Shown here in pieces: positions 35,805 through 44,195 of a stretch of DNA of 64,000 nucleotides. Source of the stretch: Pokkaliibacter sp046614695. Its GTDB lineage: Bacteria > Pseudomonadota > Gammaproteobacteria > Pseudomonadales > Balneatricaceae. Each line of letters starts with the position of its first letter. Positions within the stretch are counted from its first letter, which is position 1. A program made the translations under genes and the position numbers. The stretch is taken from contig NZ_JBKKHQ010000012.1 in assembly GCF_046614695.1 (NCBI RefSeq), positions 186,001-250,000 of the forward strand, read 5' to 3'. The notes beneath the pieces are model-generated. The model did no database searches, was not told the origin of the DNA, and saw nothing but the letters and a program-made list of their open reading frames with translations.

Positions 35805-36850
35805 TGACCTGCTTTGAAGGCTATGTGACGGAGCCGGGAGTCTCGACCCGGCATCCGGCCGCGCTGCATTGTGATGAGGGAGGTCTGCGGCTGGAAAGTG
35901 AGCCGGTGGCGCTGGACTTTCCCTGGCGGGATGCTGTGCTGGCCCAACCACTGGGCCAGCTGCCGCGGGCGATGACGCTGCCGAATGGCTGGGTGTTTTT
36001 GCCAAGGGATGCCATCGCCTTTAACGCCATGCTGCATGATCGTGAAGGTGCTTCATGGATTGATCGGCTGGAGTCCAGCTGGAAGTGGATTCTGCTGGCC
36101 CTGGTGTTAACGCTGTTTTCCGGAGTGGGGATCTACCGTTACGGCATACCGGCGTTGGCCTCCGTCGTCGCGCCGATGATTCCTGATGCCGTGGTCGAGC
36201 AGGTCGGTCAGAGCCATCTGGCGATTCTCGACAAGGCCGGGATTGTGCAACCCACCACGTTGCCGCAAGCCGATCAGGACCGCCTACAGGCCGATTTCAC
36301 CCGACAGCTGCAAACGCTGGAGCGTGAAGGCAAGCACTTTTCCCTGCCGCCACAGTTGGTGTTTCGCCATCTAAAGGATGGGCCAAATGCGTTTGCTCTG
36401 CCGGGTAACACGCTGGTGATGACCGATGAGCTGGTGGCCTTACTGAAAAAGGATGATCAGGTAATGGCCGTGCTGCTGCACGAGCTGGGTCATGCTTATC
36501 ATCAACATGTGATGAAACAGCTGGTGCAAAGCACGGTGATGTCGGTGGCCTTTGCCATGCTGGTCGGTGATGCCAGCGGTATTGGTGACACGCTGAGCGG
36601 TGGCGCGCTCTTTATCATGAGTATGGGTTACTCACGCGATGCCGAACGTGAAGCTGACGCCTTTGCTGCCCAGGCTCTGCGGGATGAAGGTGTGGGCGTT
36701 GAGCCCATGATTCAGGCCTTTATCGCACTGGAGAATTACATGGCCAAAGAGCATCCGGAATTGAGCGATACCCCCGACTGGATCAGCAGCCATCCGGCAA
36801 TGAAGGCCCGAATTGAGCAGCTTAGGCAAGCGGATGCTGTGACTCCCTGA
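35804..36850 (+). CDS. M48 family metallopeptidase
   Basis: A 348-residue membrane peptidase. An N-terminal region of about 85 residues (FEGYVTEPGVSTRHPAAL) leads to a membrane helix at about 90-110. The zinc motif is LLHELGHAYHQHVM with the third ligand in RDAEREADAFAAQAL. M48 enzymes include HtpX and Oma1-type quality-control proteases. Translation is coupled to YjgN, so the peptidase and the membrane protein probably act together. A terminator follows. Confidence 0.88.
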   Translation: MTCFEGYVTEPGVSTRHPAALHCDEGGLRLESEPVALDFPWRDAVLAQPLGQLPRAMTLPNGWVFLPRDAIAFNAMLHDREGASWIDRLESSWKWILLALVLTLFSGVGIYRYGIPALASVVAPMIPDAVVEQVGQSHLAILDKAGIVQPTTLPQADQDRLQADFTRQLQTLEREGKHFSLPPQLVFRHLKDGPNAFALPGNTLVMTDELVALLKKDDQVMAVLLHELGHAYHQHVMKQLVQSTVMSVAFAMLVGDASGIGDTLSGGALFIMSMGYSRDAEREADAFAAQALRDEGVGVEPMIQAFIALENYMAKEHPELSDTPDWISSHPAMKARIEQLRQADAVTP

Positions 36851-36860
36851 AGTTCATAAC

Positions 36861-36896
36861 AAAGCCAACCTGTGGTGGTACACACCGGTTGGCTTT
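36861..36896 (+). terminator. Probable intrinsic terminator after the M48 gene
   Basis: AAAGCCAACC (36861-36870) pairs with GGTTGGCTTT (36887-36896), the loop being partly paired (TGTG/CACA). A short T-rich stretch (TTTTCTT) follows. Confidence 0.7.
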
Positions 36897-37067
36897 TCTT
36901 AAGCTTTCCCCGCCCAAGTGCTTCATCGAGCGTTAATAAGTCACAGGCAGAAGGGGCGCCAGTTCTTTCTCCGAACCTATCCGCCAGCCCGAAGTTTCGC
37001 TGTTGATGACCCCTAAAAAAGGCTCTATTCGCACGGCCGTAAAATGCTCTGCGTCTTGCTGGCTTCG

Positions 37068-37592
37068 TTATCCTCGACCCGCTTGCGCCTTTCTTCTGAG
37101 TTCCCGGAACCGTCGGTTGTAGTCAAACAGGGCCGCCATCGCGCGGGAGCGATACATCCCCAACGCCAGCAGTGGCAAGAGCACACCTGTCATTTCAAAA
37201 AATGGCTGACCGGCGTAGGCACCTTCTGGTATCAGCAGGGTGAATAGGAGCGACAGCACCAGCAAGCCCGAGCTCAGGGTGATCAGCAAAGGCAAAGCCC
37301 AGGGCTTGGCAAAGCGTATAGCGAAGGAGCTTGTCATGGTGAGGACGAAGAATATCACCCACAGGACTGTCATCAGTGGTTTTAGCGCAGTCCATGTCTG
37401 ATGCTCCAGTACCAGCCAGCTGATCGGCGCTTGCATGCCTATGGCGATGCTCATGATGACAGGAGTAAAGGCGGCAAAGAGTCGATGGGGTGCTCGCCAG
37501 GGTAGCTCCTCAGGCGAAGGTTTTGGCCCGGACCGTCGATGACGTTTATGCGTAGGCGGTGGGCTGGGCTGCTGCCGATTCGATGCACTCAC
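37068..37592 (-). CDS. Four-helix membrane protein of unknown function
   Basis: A 174-residue protein with a basic, Pro-rich N-terminal tail (about 35 residues), four likely membrane helices and an Arg-rich C-terminal end (NRRFRELRRKAQ). I recognise no family. GTG start at 37592 with AGGAA upstream is plausible. It is transcribed away from etfBA. The coding call rests on length and on the regular helix pattern. Confidence 0.6.
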   Translation of the reverse strand: MSASNRQQPSPPPTHKRHRRSGPKPSPEELPWRAPHRLFAAFTPVIMSIAIGMQAPISWLVLEHQTWTALKPLMTVLWVIFFVLTMTSSFAIRFAKPWALPLLITLSSGLLVLSLLFTLLIPEGAYAGQPFFEMTGVLLPLLALGMYRSRAMAALFDYNRRFRELRRKAQAGRG

Positions 37593-37900
37593 GAGTTGAG
37601 ATTCCTGTCCTGATAAGCCCGTGCTGTTTTATGCCAGAAATTACCGGCCTGTGATTATGCCTGCTTCTTGCAACCAGCGCCTTGAATTCCCTGAGATTAT
37701 CCGTGGCATCTGAGAATGCTGAGGATTTTCGTCACTCAGCCTGAGAGCTTTTGTCATTGCCCGATGACCCTTGAGAGCTACACTCCAAGAAGCTTTTTCA
37801 GGAATCCTGAGCGCTCGGGTTGGGTGGATTTACTTTACGTTGAGTTGAGTTCCCAACCGCTCAGGAGCCGCTTCCCCATCACAACAATAAGAGGGGCGCC
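37593..37900. other. Intergenic region upstream of etfBA
   Basis: About 308 bases with no gene. TTTTGTCATTG at 37749-37759 weakly resembles the motif found ahead of the fadE and export genes. AACAATAAG (three AAN triplets) at 37883-37891 lies nine bases before the etfB start codon and resembles the fadD leader. I found no PsrA- or FadR-like palindrome. Confidence 0.4.
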
Positions 37901-38662
37901 ATGAAGATACTTGTCGCGGTAAAGCGCGTGGTTGATTACAACGTCAAGGTGCGCGTGAAGTCAGATCAGTCCGGTGTGGATCTCGCCAACGTCAAAATGG
38001 CGATGAATCCCTTCTGTGAAATCGCGGTGGAAGAGGCCGTGCGCCTCAAGGAAGCGGGCAAAGCCTCCGACATTCTCGTCGTCTGTATCGGGCCTGCTGC
38101 TGCGCAGGAGCAGCTCAGAACGGCACTCGCCTTGGGCGCTGATCGCGCCATGCTGATCGAGGCGGAAACCGGCATGGATTCGCTGAATGTCGCCCGGCTG
38201 CTGGCGGCGGTGGCGGAGCGCGAATCGCCCGATTTGCTCATCCTCGGTAAACAAGCCATTGATTCCGACAATAATCAGACCGGACAAATGCTGGCAGCCT
38301 TGCTGGGGCGCCCTCAGGGCACCTTCGCCTCTGCCATTGAAGTGCAGGAAGGCAGCATTGAGGTCACCCGTGAAGTCGACGGTGGTCTGAGCACGCAACG
38401 GCTGACCTTGCCCGCGGTGGTCACCACGGACTTGCGCCTTAACGAGCCGCGTTATGCCTCCCTTCCCAACATCATGAAAGCCAAGCGCAAGCCGCTGGAA
38501 ACCCTGAGCCCTGACGATCTGGGCGTGACTCTCAAAGCCCATAGTCAATTGCTCAGGGTGGAAACGCCTGCACCTCGCCAGGGCGGGATCAAAGTCGGTT
38601 CTGTGGATGAGTTGCTGGATAAATTGCGCAATGAAGCCAAGGTGCTGGGAGGTGAGTCATGA
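37901..38662 (+). CDS. etfB: Electron transfer flavoprotein beta subunit
   Basis: A 253-residue EtfB with the opening MKILVAVKRVVDYNVKVRV and signature VKMAMNPFCEIAVEEAVRLKE. The nucleotide-binding stretch DLLILGKQAIDSDNNQTGQML is present. With EtfA it takes electrons from acyl-CoA dehydrogenases, here probably the two FadE proteins, and hands them to ETF:ubiquinone oxidoreductase. It overlaps etfA by four bases (ATGA). The GAGGGG ribosome site follows an AAN-rich leader. Confidence 0.96.
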   Translation: MKILVAVKRVVDYNVKVRVKSDQSGVDLANVKMAMNPFCEIAVEEAVRLKEAGKASDILVVCIGPAAAQEQLRTALALGADRAMLIEAETGMDSLNVARLLAAVAERESPDLLILGKQAIDSDNNQTGQMLAALLGRPQGTFASAIEVQEGSIEVTREVDGGLSTQRLTLPAVVTTDLRLNEPRYASLPNIMKAKRKPLETLSPDDLGVTLKAHSQLLRVETPAPRQGGIKVGSVDELLDKLRNEAKVLGGES

Positions 38663-39588
38663 GTATTCTGGTGATTGCCGAACATGATCAACAGCGTCTG
38701 AGTGCTGCGACCCGTTCAACCCTTGCCGCCGCCAGTCTGCTCCCGGGTGATATTAGCGTGTTGGTGGCCGGGCAGCATTGTCAGGCAGTGGCGGAGCAGG
38801 CAGCGCAGGTGCCGGGGGTGAAAAGCGTGCGGCTTGCCCAGGCAGACCATTATGCGGATTTGCTGGTGGAAGAGCTGGCGGTCCTGGTGAAACGTGAAGC
38901 CGAAGGATGCGATTACCTGCTGGCCGGCGCCACTACCTTCGGTAAAAACCTGCTGCCGCGCGTGGCTGCGCTGTTGGGGGTAGGCCAGCTGTCGGATGTG
39001 ATCGCCATTGAGAGCGCCGATACCTTCAAGCGGCCGATCTACGCCGGTAATGCCATTGCCACAGTACAAAGTCTGGATGCCATTAAAGTGCTGAGTATTC
39101 GCGCGACGGCCTTTGATGCCAGCAAGGAAAGCCAGACGGCAGCCCCGATTGACAACATCGGGGCGACTGCTGCGCTGGGTATTTCCAGTCACGTTTCAGC
39201 CTCTAAAGTCGAGTCCGCGCGACCTGAACTGACCAGCGCCGAGGTGGTGGTGTCCGGCGGCCGTGGGCTGGGCTCAAAGGAAAACTTCCAGATGATTGAA
39301 GCGCTGGCAGATCAGCTTGGCGGCGCCGTGGGTGCGTCCCGGGCGGCGGTGGATGCAGGCTTTGCCCCGAATGATGTGCAGGTCGGGCAAACCGGCAAGA
39401 TCGTTGCGCCAGCGCTCTATATCGCGGTGGGGATTTCCGGTGCGATTCAACATCTGGCCGGGATGAAGGGCTCCAAGGTCATTGTCGCCATCAACAAAGA
39501 CCCGGATGCGCCGATCTTTCAGGTCGCTGATTATGGTCTGGTGGCGGATCTGTTTGAGGCCTTGCCCGATATTCAGTCCAAGCTCTGA
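38659..39588 (+). CDS. etfA: Electron transfer flavoprotein alpha subunit
   Basis: A 309-residue EtfA. The C-terminal FAD-binding domain is complete: VVVSGGRGLGSKENFQMIE, GAVGASRAAVDAGF, QVGQTGKIVAPALYIAVGISGAIQHLAGM and INKDPDAPIFQVADYGLVADLF. It forms the ETF heterodimer with EtfB, and the four-base overlap implies coupled translation. fadB begins 34 bases later, so ETF and the beta-oxidation complex are probably one operon. Confidence 0.96.
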   Translation: MSILVIAEHDQQRLSAATRSTLAAASLLPGDISVLVAGQHCQAVAEQAAQVPGVKSVRLAQADHYADLLVEELAVLVKREAEGCDYLLAGATTFGKNLLPRVAALLGVGQLSDVIAIESADTFKRPIYAGNAIATVQSLDAIKVLSIRATAFDASKESQTAAPIDNIGATAALGISSHVSASKVESARPELTSAEVVVSGGRGLGSKENFQMIEALADQLGGAVGASRAAVDAGFAPNDVQVGQTGKIVAPALYIAVGISGAIQHLAGMKGSKVIVAINKDPDAPIFQVADYGLVADLFEALPDIQSKL

Positions 39589-39622
39589 TGCCTGTCGATT
39601 CGCAACCTAGGGAGGGCAGGTG

Positions 39623-41863
39623 ATGCCTGGCACCGAACATCTGAATTTTCAGGGACAGCACCTTCGCTGTGAGTTGATCCCGGACCCGAACGCAGCGGAC
39701 AGGGTTGTCGCCCACGTCTGCTTTGATGCACAGAAGGGGCGGGTGAATACCTTAAATCAGGCCACCCTCAGCGAGCTTTCACAGGTGCTTGACCGCTTGG
39801 AGAGCGCTGAGCCATGTCAGGGTGTGCTTTTTAGCAGTGCCAAGGCGGCCTTTATTGTCGGCGCCGATATTACCGAGTTCGGGGCACTGTTTGCGGTGGA
39901 TGAAGCGCAGATTGCCGAGGCCATCAGCAGCATGGCGAACCTGTTTAACCGCATCGAGGATTTGCCGATGCCGACGGTGGCTCTGGTCAACGGCCTGGCA
40001 CTTGGCGGTGGCTTTGAGCTGTGTCTTGCCTGTGATTTTCGTCTGCTGGAGCACAGTTCCCGGGTGGGTTTGCCGGAAGTGAAGCTCGGTATTTTTCCCG
40101 GTTGGGGCGGCACCGTACGGCTGCCGCGACTGATCGGCGCCGATAATGCGCTGGAGTGGATTTGTCAGGGCAATGAACACACTGCCGAGGAGGCGCTGCA
40201 GGCGGGTGCTGCCGATGGCATCATCGATGGGCAGGGTCGTGAAAATGCGCTACTGGAGGCGGGTCTTGGGTTGCTCGCAAACGTTGCCGCAGCGCCTGAT
40301 TCCTTCACCATAAGCCAGCGGCGAGGGCAAAAGCAGACGCCGCTGAATCTGTCTGAAATCGAAAAAATGATGGTGTTTGAAAGTGCCAAAGGGCTGATTC
40401 TTGGTCAGACGCGCGGGCATTATCCGGCGCCGCTGGAAGCGCTGGCGACACTCCAGAAAGCCGCGCGTCACAGTCGCGAGCAGGCGCTTGCCATCGAAGC
40501 CAGGTGCTTTGCCAAACTGGCGACAACGCCCCAGGCTGCGGCGCTCACCGGGCTCTTTCTGAAGGATCAGACCCTCAAGCGCCTGTATAAATCACTGGAA
40601 GCCGAGGTGTCACCAGTTCGCTGCGCGGCGGTGCTGGGTGCTGGAATTATGGGAGCGGGGATCGCTAGCCAGAGTGCTGCCAAAGGTGTGCCTGTGTATC
40701 TCAAGGACATTTCTCAGGAAGCGCTGGCACGCGGGATGCAAAACGCGGCGGCGCCCCTGCATGGCCGGGTTGGCAAAGGCCGCTGGACCACCGAACAGTT
40801 GGCAGCGGGGCTCGCGCGGCTGCAACCTGCGTTGAGTTACGGCGAGTTTGCTCAGGTCGATCTGGCGGTGGAAGCCGTGGTCGAGCAGCCGGAAGCCAAG
40901 GTTGCGGTTTTGAAAGAAGCCGAAGCCGCCCTGGGCGAAGACGCCATCCTCACCAGTAATACCTCCACGATCGCTATTAGCTTGCTGGCACAGGGGCTGG
41001 CGCGCCCGCAGAACTTTTGCGGTATGCACTTTTTTAATCCGGTGCATCGCATGCCGCTGGTTGAAGTCATTCGTGGCGAACAAAGCAGCGATGCCGCCCT
41101 CGCAACAACCCTCGGCTATGCGCGTTCTCTGGGGAAAACGCCGATTCTGGTCAATGACTGCCCGGGCTTTCTGGTGAACCGCATTCTCTTTCCCTATCTC
41201 GCGGGCTTTATGCGCCTACTGCAGGACGGCGCTGATTTCGCCGAGGTCGATAAAGTGATGGAGAAAATGGGCTGGCCGATGGGGCCTGCCTATCTTCTCG
41301 ATGTCGTGGGTCTGGATACGGCCTGTCATGGCGCGCGGGTGATGGCTGCGGGGTATCCCGACCGTATGGCGACGCTGTCGGACAGCGCGCACAAAACGGC
41401 GCTCACGGTGCTGTTCGAGGCCGGGCGCCTGGGCCAGAAAAACGGGCAGGGGTTTTATCAGTACGTCCCCGACAAGCGAGGCAAGCCACAGAAAAAAGCC
41501 GATGCCGTCGTGCCTGAACTACTGGCGGGCGTCACCGGACACCTCAACAGTTTTACCCCGGAAGAGATTATTGACCGGCTGATGATTCCGCTTTGCATTG
41601 AGGCGGTGCGCTGTCTGGAGGACAAGGTCGTCAGCCATCCGGCCGAAGTGGATATGGGGCTGATCTATGGTCTCGGCTTTCCACCTTTCCTCGGCGGGGC
41701 GCTGAGTTATATGGATCAAATTGGGTTGGCGGTGTTCTGTGCCCGGGCGGACCAGCTGGCTGAACTGGGTGCGCTTTACCAGCCCACCGCCAGCCTGCGC
41801 GCCATGGCCGCCAGTGATCAGCGCTTTTATCCCCAGCCTTCAGTCACCGGAGGTGCCGCATGA
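39623..41863 (+). CDS. fadB: Fatty acid oxidation complex alpha subunit FadB
   Basis: A 746-residue fusion of enoyl-CoA hydratase (residues 1-190) and L-3-hydroxyacyl-CoA dehydrogenase (from about 330). The hydratase Glu residues lie in LALGGGFELCLACDFRL and GLPEVKLGIFPGWGG. The NAD Rossmann motif is AAVLGAGIMGAGIA and the catalytic His is in GMHFFNPVHRMPLVEVI. ATG 39623 has GGAGG seven bases upstream. It overlaps fadA by four bases. It works with FadA in the aerobic beta-oxidation complex. Confidence 0.94.
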   Translation: MPGTEHLNFQGQHLRCELIPDPNAADRVVAHVCFDAQKGRVNTLNQATLSELSQVLDRLESAEPCQGVLFSSAKAAFIVGADITEFGALFAVDEAQIAEAISSMANLFNRIEDLPMPTVALVNGLALGGGFELCLACDFRLLEHSSRVGLPEVKLGIFPGWGGTVRLPRLIGADNALEWICQGNEHTAEEALQAGAADGIIDGQGRENALLEAGLGLLANVAAAPDSFTISQRRGQKQTPLNLSEIEKMMVFESAKGLILGQTRGHYPAPLEALATLQKAARHSREQALAIEARCFAKLATTPQAAALTGLFLKDQTLKRLYKSLEAEVSPVRCAAVLGAGIMGAGIASQSAAKGVPVYLKDISQEALARGMQNAAAPLHGRVGKGRWTTEQLAAGLARLQPALSYGEFAQVDLAVEAVVEQPEAKVAVLKEAEAALGEDAILTSNTSTIAISLLAQGLARPQNFCGMHFFNPVHRMPLVEVIRGEQSSDAALATTLGYARSLGKTPILVNDCPGFLVNRILFPYLAGFMRLLQDGADFAEVDKVMEKMGWPMGPAYLLDVVGLDTACHGARVMAAGYPDRMATLSDSAHKTALTVLFEAGRLGQKNGQGFYQYVPDKRGKPQKKADAVVPELLAGVTGHLNSFTPEEIIDRLMIPLCIEAVRCLEDKVVSHPAEVDMGLIYGLGFPPFLGGALSYMDQIGLAVFCARADQLAELGALYQPTASLRAMAASDQRFYPQPSVTGGAA

Positions 41864-43035
41864 AGCTGCAGCCCAGAGATGCCGTGATTATTGATGCTGC
41901 GCGAAGCGCAATGGGCCGCTCGAAAGGTGGCGGTTTTCGTTATGTGCGTGCCGACACCCTGTCAGGGCAACTGGTCGCCGGGTTACTGGCTCGCTATCCC
42001 GATCTGCCGTTGGCTGAGATCGATGATGTGATCTGGGGCTGCGTCAATCAGACGCTGGAGCAGGGCTTCAATATTGGTCGTGCTGTCGGTTTGCTGGCGG
42101 GGCTGCCTGCCACGGTGCCGGCTCAAACCGTTAACCGTTTGTGTGGGTCCTCGATGGCGGCGTTACACAGTGCCGCGCAGAGTATTCTCTGCCAACAGGG
42201 TGATTGCTATGTGATTGGCGGTGTTGAACACATGGGCCATGTGCCGATGAATCACGGCGTTGATATTAATCCACAGATGAGTAAACACGCGGCCAAAGCC
42301 GCGATGATGATGGGCGCTACCGCCGAGATGCTGGCGAAGATGCACGGTATTAGCCGTGAAGAACAGGATGCCTTTGCTGCACGCTCTCATGCCCGGGCGC
42401 TGGAAGCGACACGCTCCGGGGCATTTCGCCGCGAGATCCTGCCTCTGCAAGGCCATGATGCCCAGGGCAATCTGTGTCTGATGAGTGAGGATGAAGTCAT
42501 TCGTGAAGGCGTCAGTGTGGAGTCATTATCCGCCCTGCCACCTGCCTTTCTGCCCAAGGTGGGTTCAGTGACTGCGGGCAATGCCTCGGCACTGGCAGAT
42601 GGTGCATCGGTGATGCTGGTCATGTCGGCTGAACGTGCCGCCAGCCTTGGCTTAACGCCGCGTGCGGTAGTGAGATCCATGGCCGTGGCCGGGTGTGATC
42701 CCTCCATCATGGGCTACGGGCCGGTGCCTGCCAGTAAAAAGGCACTGAAACGATTGGGGCTGAGTACGGCGGATATGGGCGCGGTCGAGCTGAATGAAGC
42801 CTTTGCGGCTCAGGCATTACCGGTGCTGAAAGACCTCAAGCTGCGTGAACAGATGGAAGACAAGGTCAATGTATACGGTGGTGCCATCGCCCTGGGGCAT
42901 CCGCTCGGTTGCTCCGGTGCTCGTATCTGCACCACCTTGCTGAATGTGATGGAGCAAAAAGAGTGTCAGTTCGGTCTGGCCACCATGTGCATTGGCATGG
43001 GGCAGGGGATTGCGACCGTACTCGAACGGTGTTGA
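41860..43035 (+). CDS. fadA: 3-ketoacyl-CoA thiolase FadA
   Basis: A 391-residue thiolase very close to E. coli FadA (387 residues). The nucleophilic Cys is in VNRLCGSSMAALH, the substrate loop is GGVEHMGHVPM, and the active-site pair is in GGAIALGHPLGCSGAR and ATMCIGMGQG. It cleaves 3-ketoacyl-CoA as the beta subunit of the FadBA complex. Its start overlaps fadB. A weak hairpin at 43051-43072 with little T-run follows. Confidence 0.96.
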   Translation: MKLQPRDAVIIDAARSAMGRSKGGGFRYVRADTLSGQLVAGLLARYPDLPLAEIDDVIWGCVNQTLEQGFNIGRAVGLLAGLPATVPAQTVNRLCGSSMAALHSAAQSILCQQGDCYVIGGVEHMGHVPMNHGVDINPQMSKHAAKAAMMMGATAEMLAKMHGISREEQDAFAARSHARALEATRSGAFRREILPLQGHDAQGNLCLMSEDEVIREGVSVESLSALPPAFLPKVGSVTAGNASALADGASVMLVMSAERAASLGLTPRAVVRSMAVAGCDPSIMGYGPVPASKKALKRLGLSTADMGAVELNEAFAAQALPVLKDLKLREQMEDKVNVYGGAIALGHPLGCSGARICTTLLNVMEQKECQFGLATMCIGMGQGIATVLERC

Positions 43036-43148
43036 TTTCTGCCGCCCGATAAATGATCTTTTTAGATCGTTTGGTTTAAAACGTGGAATGGAACTTGCGT
43101 CCTTCCACGTGGTTTTTCCCCATTCCCCTTCCAAGGCAGGAGACCCCT

Positions 43149-44060
43149 ATGCCCTTGCTGCGCCCTCTGACCTCTGCTGACTCTTCATCCGTCTTCTCCC
43201 GCAACGCTTCACGCTGGCAACATCTTGGCCGACAACTCGCCCTCGGTGTGGGCTTGTGCGCTGGTCTGGCCATCGCTGCACCGGGCTTTGCTGATGAGGC
43301 TATGGCGCCGAAGGCTGCGCAGTACACCACGCAGGATCTTAACGAGCAGCTGGTGCTGGCGACCTTGTGGATGCAGGCCTCGGGTGAGTTTCGTGCCTTG
43401 TCCTATCAGGCGTTCAATCTGGCGCAGCTTCGCTATGACATGTACAGCGCTGCACATACGGGCAATCGCAAGCTGGCGGTCGTCGTCGATGCCGATGAAA
43501 CCGTCATTGATAACTCGGCCTTTGAAGCCTGGCTGGTTGGCAAGGATTTTGGCTATTCCAGTAAAACCTGGGAGCGCTGGATGGCGGCCGCCGACGCCAA
43601 AGCCATGCCGGGTGCGGTGGATTTTCTCAACTACGTGAAGTCCCGCGGCGGCGAAGTCTTCTACGTGACCAACCGTAAGGAAGTCGGGCGCGAAGGCACC
43701 CTTAAAAACCTTAAAGCGCTGGGGTTTCCCTATGTGGATGATGCCCACCTGATGCTGCGCACAGACACCAGCAACAAGTCTCCGCGCCGGGAAATGATTG
43801 CTCAGAATTACGATATTGCCCTGCTGATGGGCGATAACCTCAATGATTTCAGTAGCGCCTTTGATGTGAAAACACTGGCCGAGAGCAAAGCGGCGGTGGA
43901 TGCGCACAAGAAGGACTTCGGGTCGCGCTTTATCATGCTGCCGAACCCAACGTACGGTGACTGGGAAGGCAAGGTCTACGGCGGTAACTGGGGCGCCAGC
44001 GCGGCGGAAAAAGATGCGATGCGTAAATCCCATCTGGATGTCTGGGAAGCCAAGCCCTGA
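43149..44060 (+). CDS. Secreted class B-like acid phosphatase (e(P4)/HAD family)
   Basis: A 303-residue exported phosphatase. After a basic n-region of about 30 residues the signal core (LALGVGLCAGLAIAA) ends near GFA-DEA. The HAD motif DADETVIDNSAFE and later VTNRKE and MGDNLNDFS are complete. The family includes the heme-transport-linked lipoprotein e(P4), but the Cys here does not make a standard lipobox, so a soluble periplasmic enzyme is likelier. ATG 43149 has AGGAG six bases upstream. A terminator follows. Confidence 0.88.
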   Translation: MPLLRPLTSADSSSVFSRNASRWQHLGRQLALGVGLCAGLAIAAPGFADEAMAPKAAQYTTQDLNEQLVLATLWMQASGEFRALSYQAFNLAQLRYDMYSAAHTGNRKLAVVVDADETVIDNSAFEAWLVGKDFGYSSKTWERWMAAADAKAMPGAVDFLNYVKSRGGEVFYVTNRKEVGREGTLKNLKALGFPYVDDAHLMLRTDTSNKSPRREMIAQNYDIALLMGDNLNDFSSAFDVKTLAESKAAVDAHKKDFGSRFIMLPNPTYGDWEGKVYGGNWGASAAEKDAMRKSHLDVWEAKP

Positions 44061-44103
44061 GGTTAACCCCACGGCTGTTCATTTTGGTCTGAGCGCTTAA
44101 ACG

Positions 44104-44153
44104 AAAAACGCCTGAGGTCATCTGCTGGTAAGCGGTGACATTCAGGCGTTTTT
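44104..44153. terminator. Bidirectional intrinsic terminator
   Basis: AAAAACGCCTGA (44104-44115) and TCAGGCGTTTTT (44142-44153) form a 12-bp perfect outer stem enclosing 26 bases, with T and A runs at the ends. It separates the acid phosphatase gene and the convergent GGDEF-EAL gene. Confidence 0.88.
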
Positions 44154-44195
44154 TTGAGTGTTTCTTACTCTGGTTTTTGCCGGGGCTTTAGCGCA

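Noticed and set aside
37593..37900. Search for a PsrA or FadR palindrome ahead of etfBA and the fad genes
   Set aside because: No GAAAC-N4-GTTTC-like or FadR-like site was seen upstream of fadE, fadD, etfB or fadB.
43209..44072. 287-codon open frame on the minus strand
   Set aside because: It is antisense to the acid phosphatase gene with its DADET motif; composition is that of a shadow frame.
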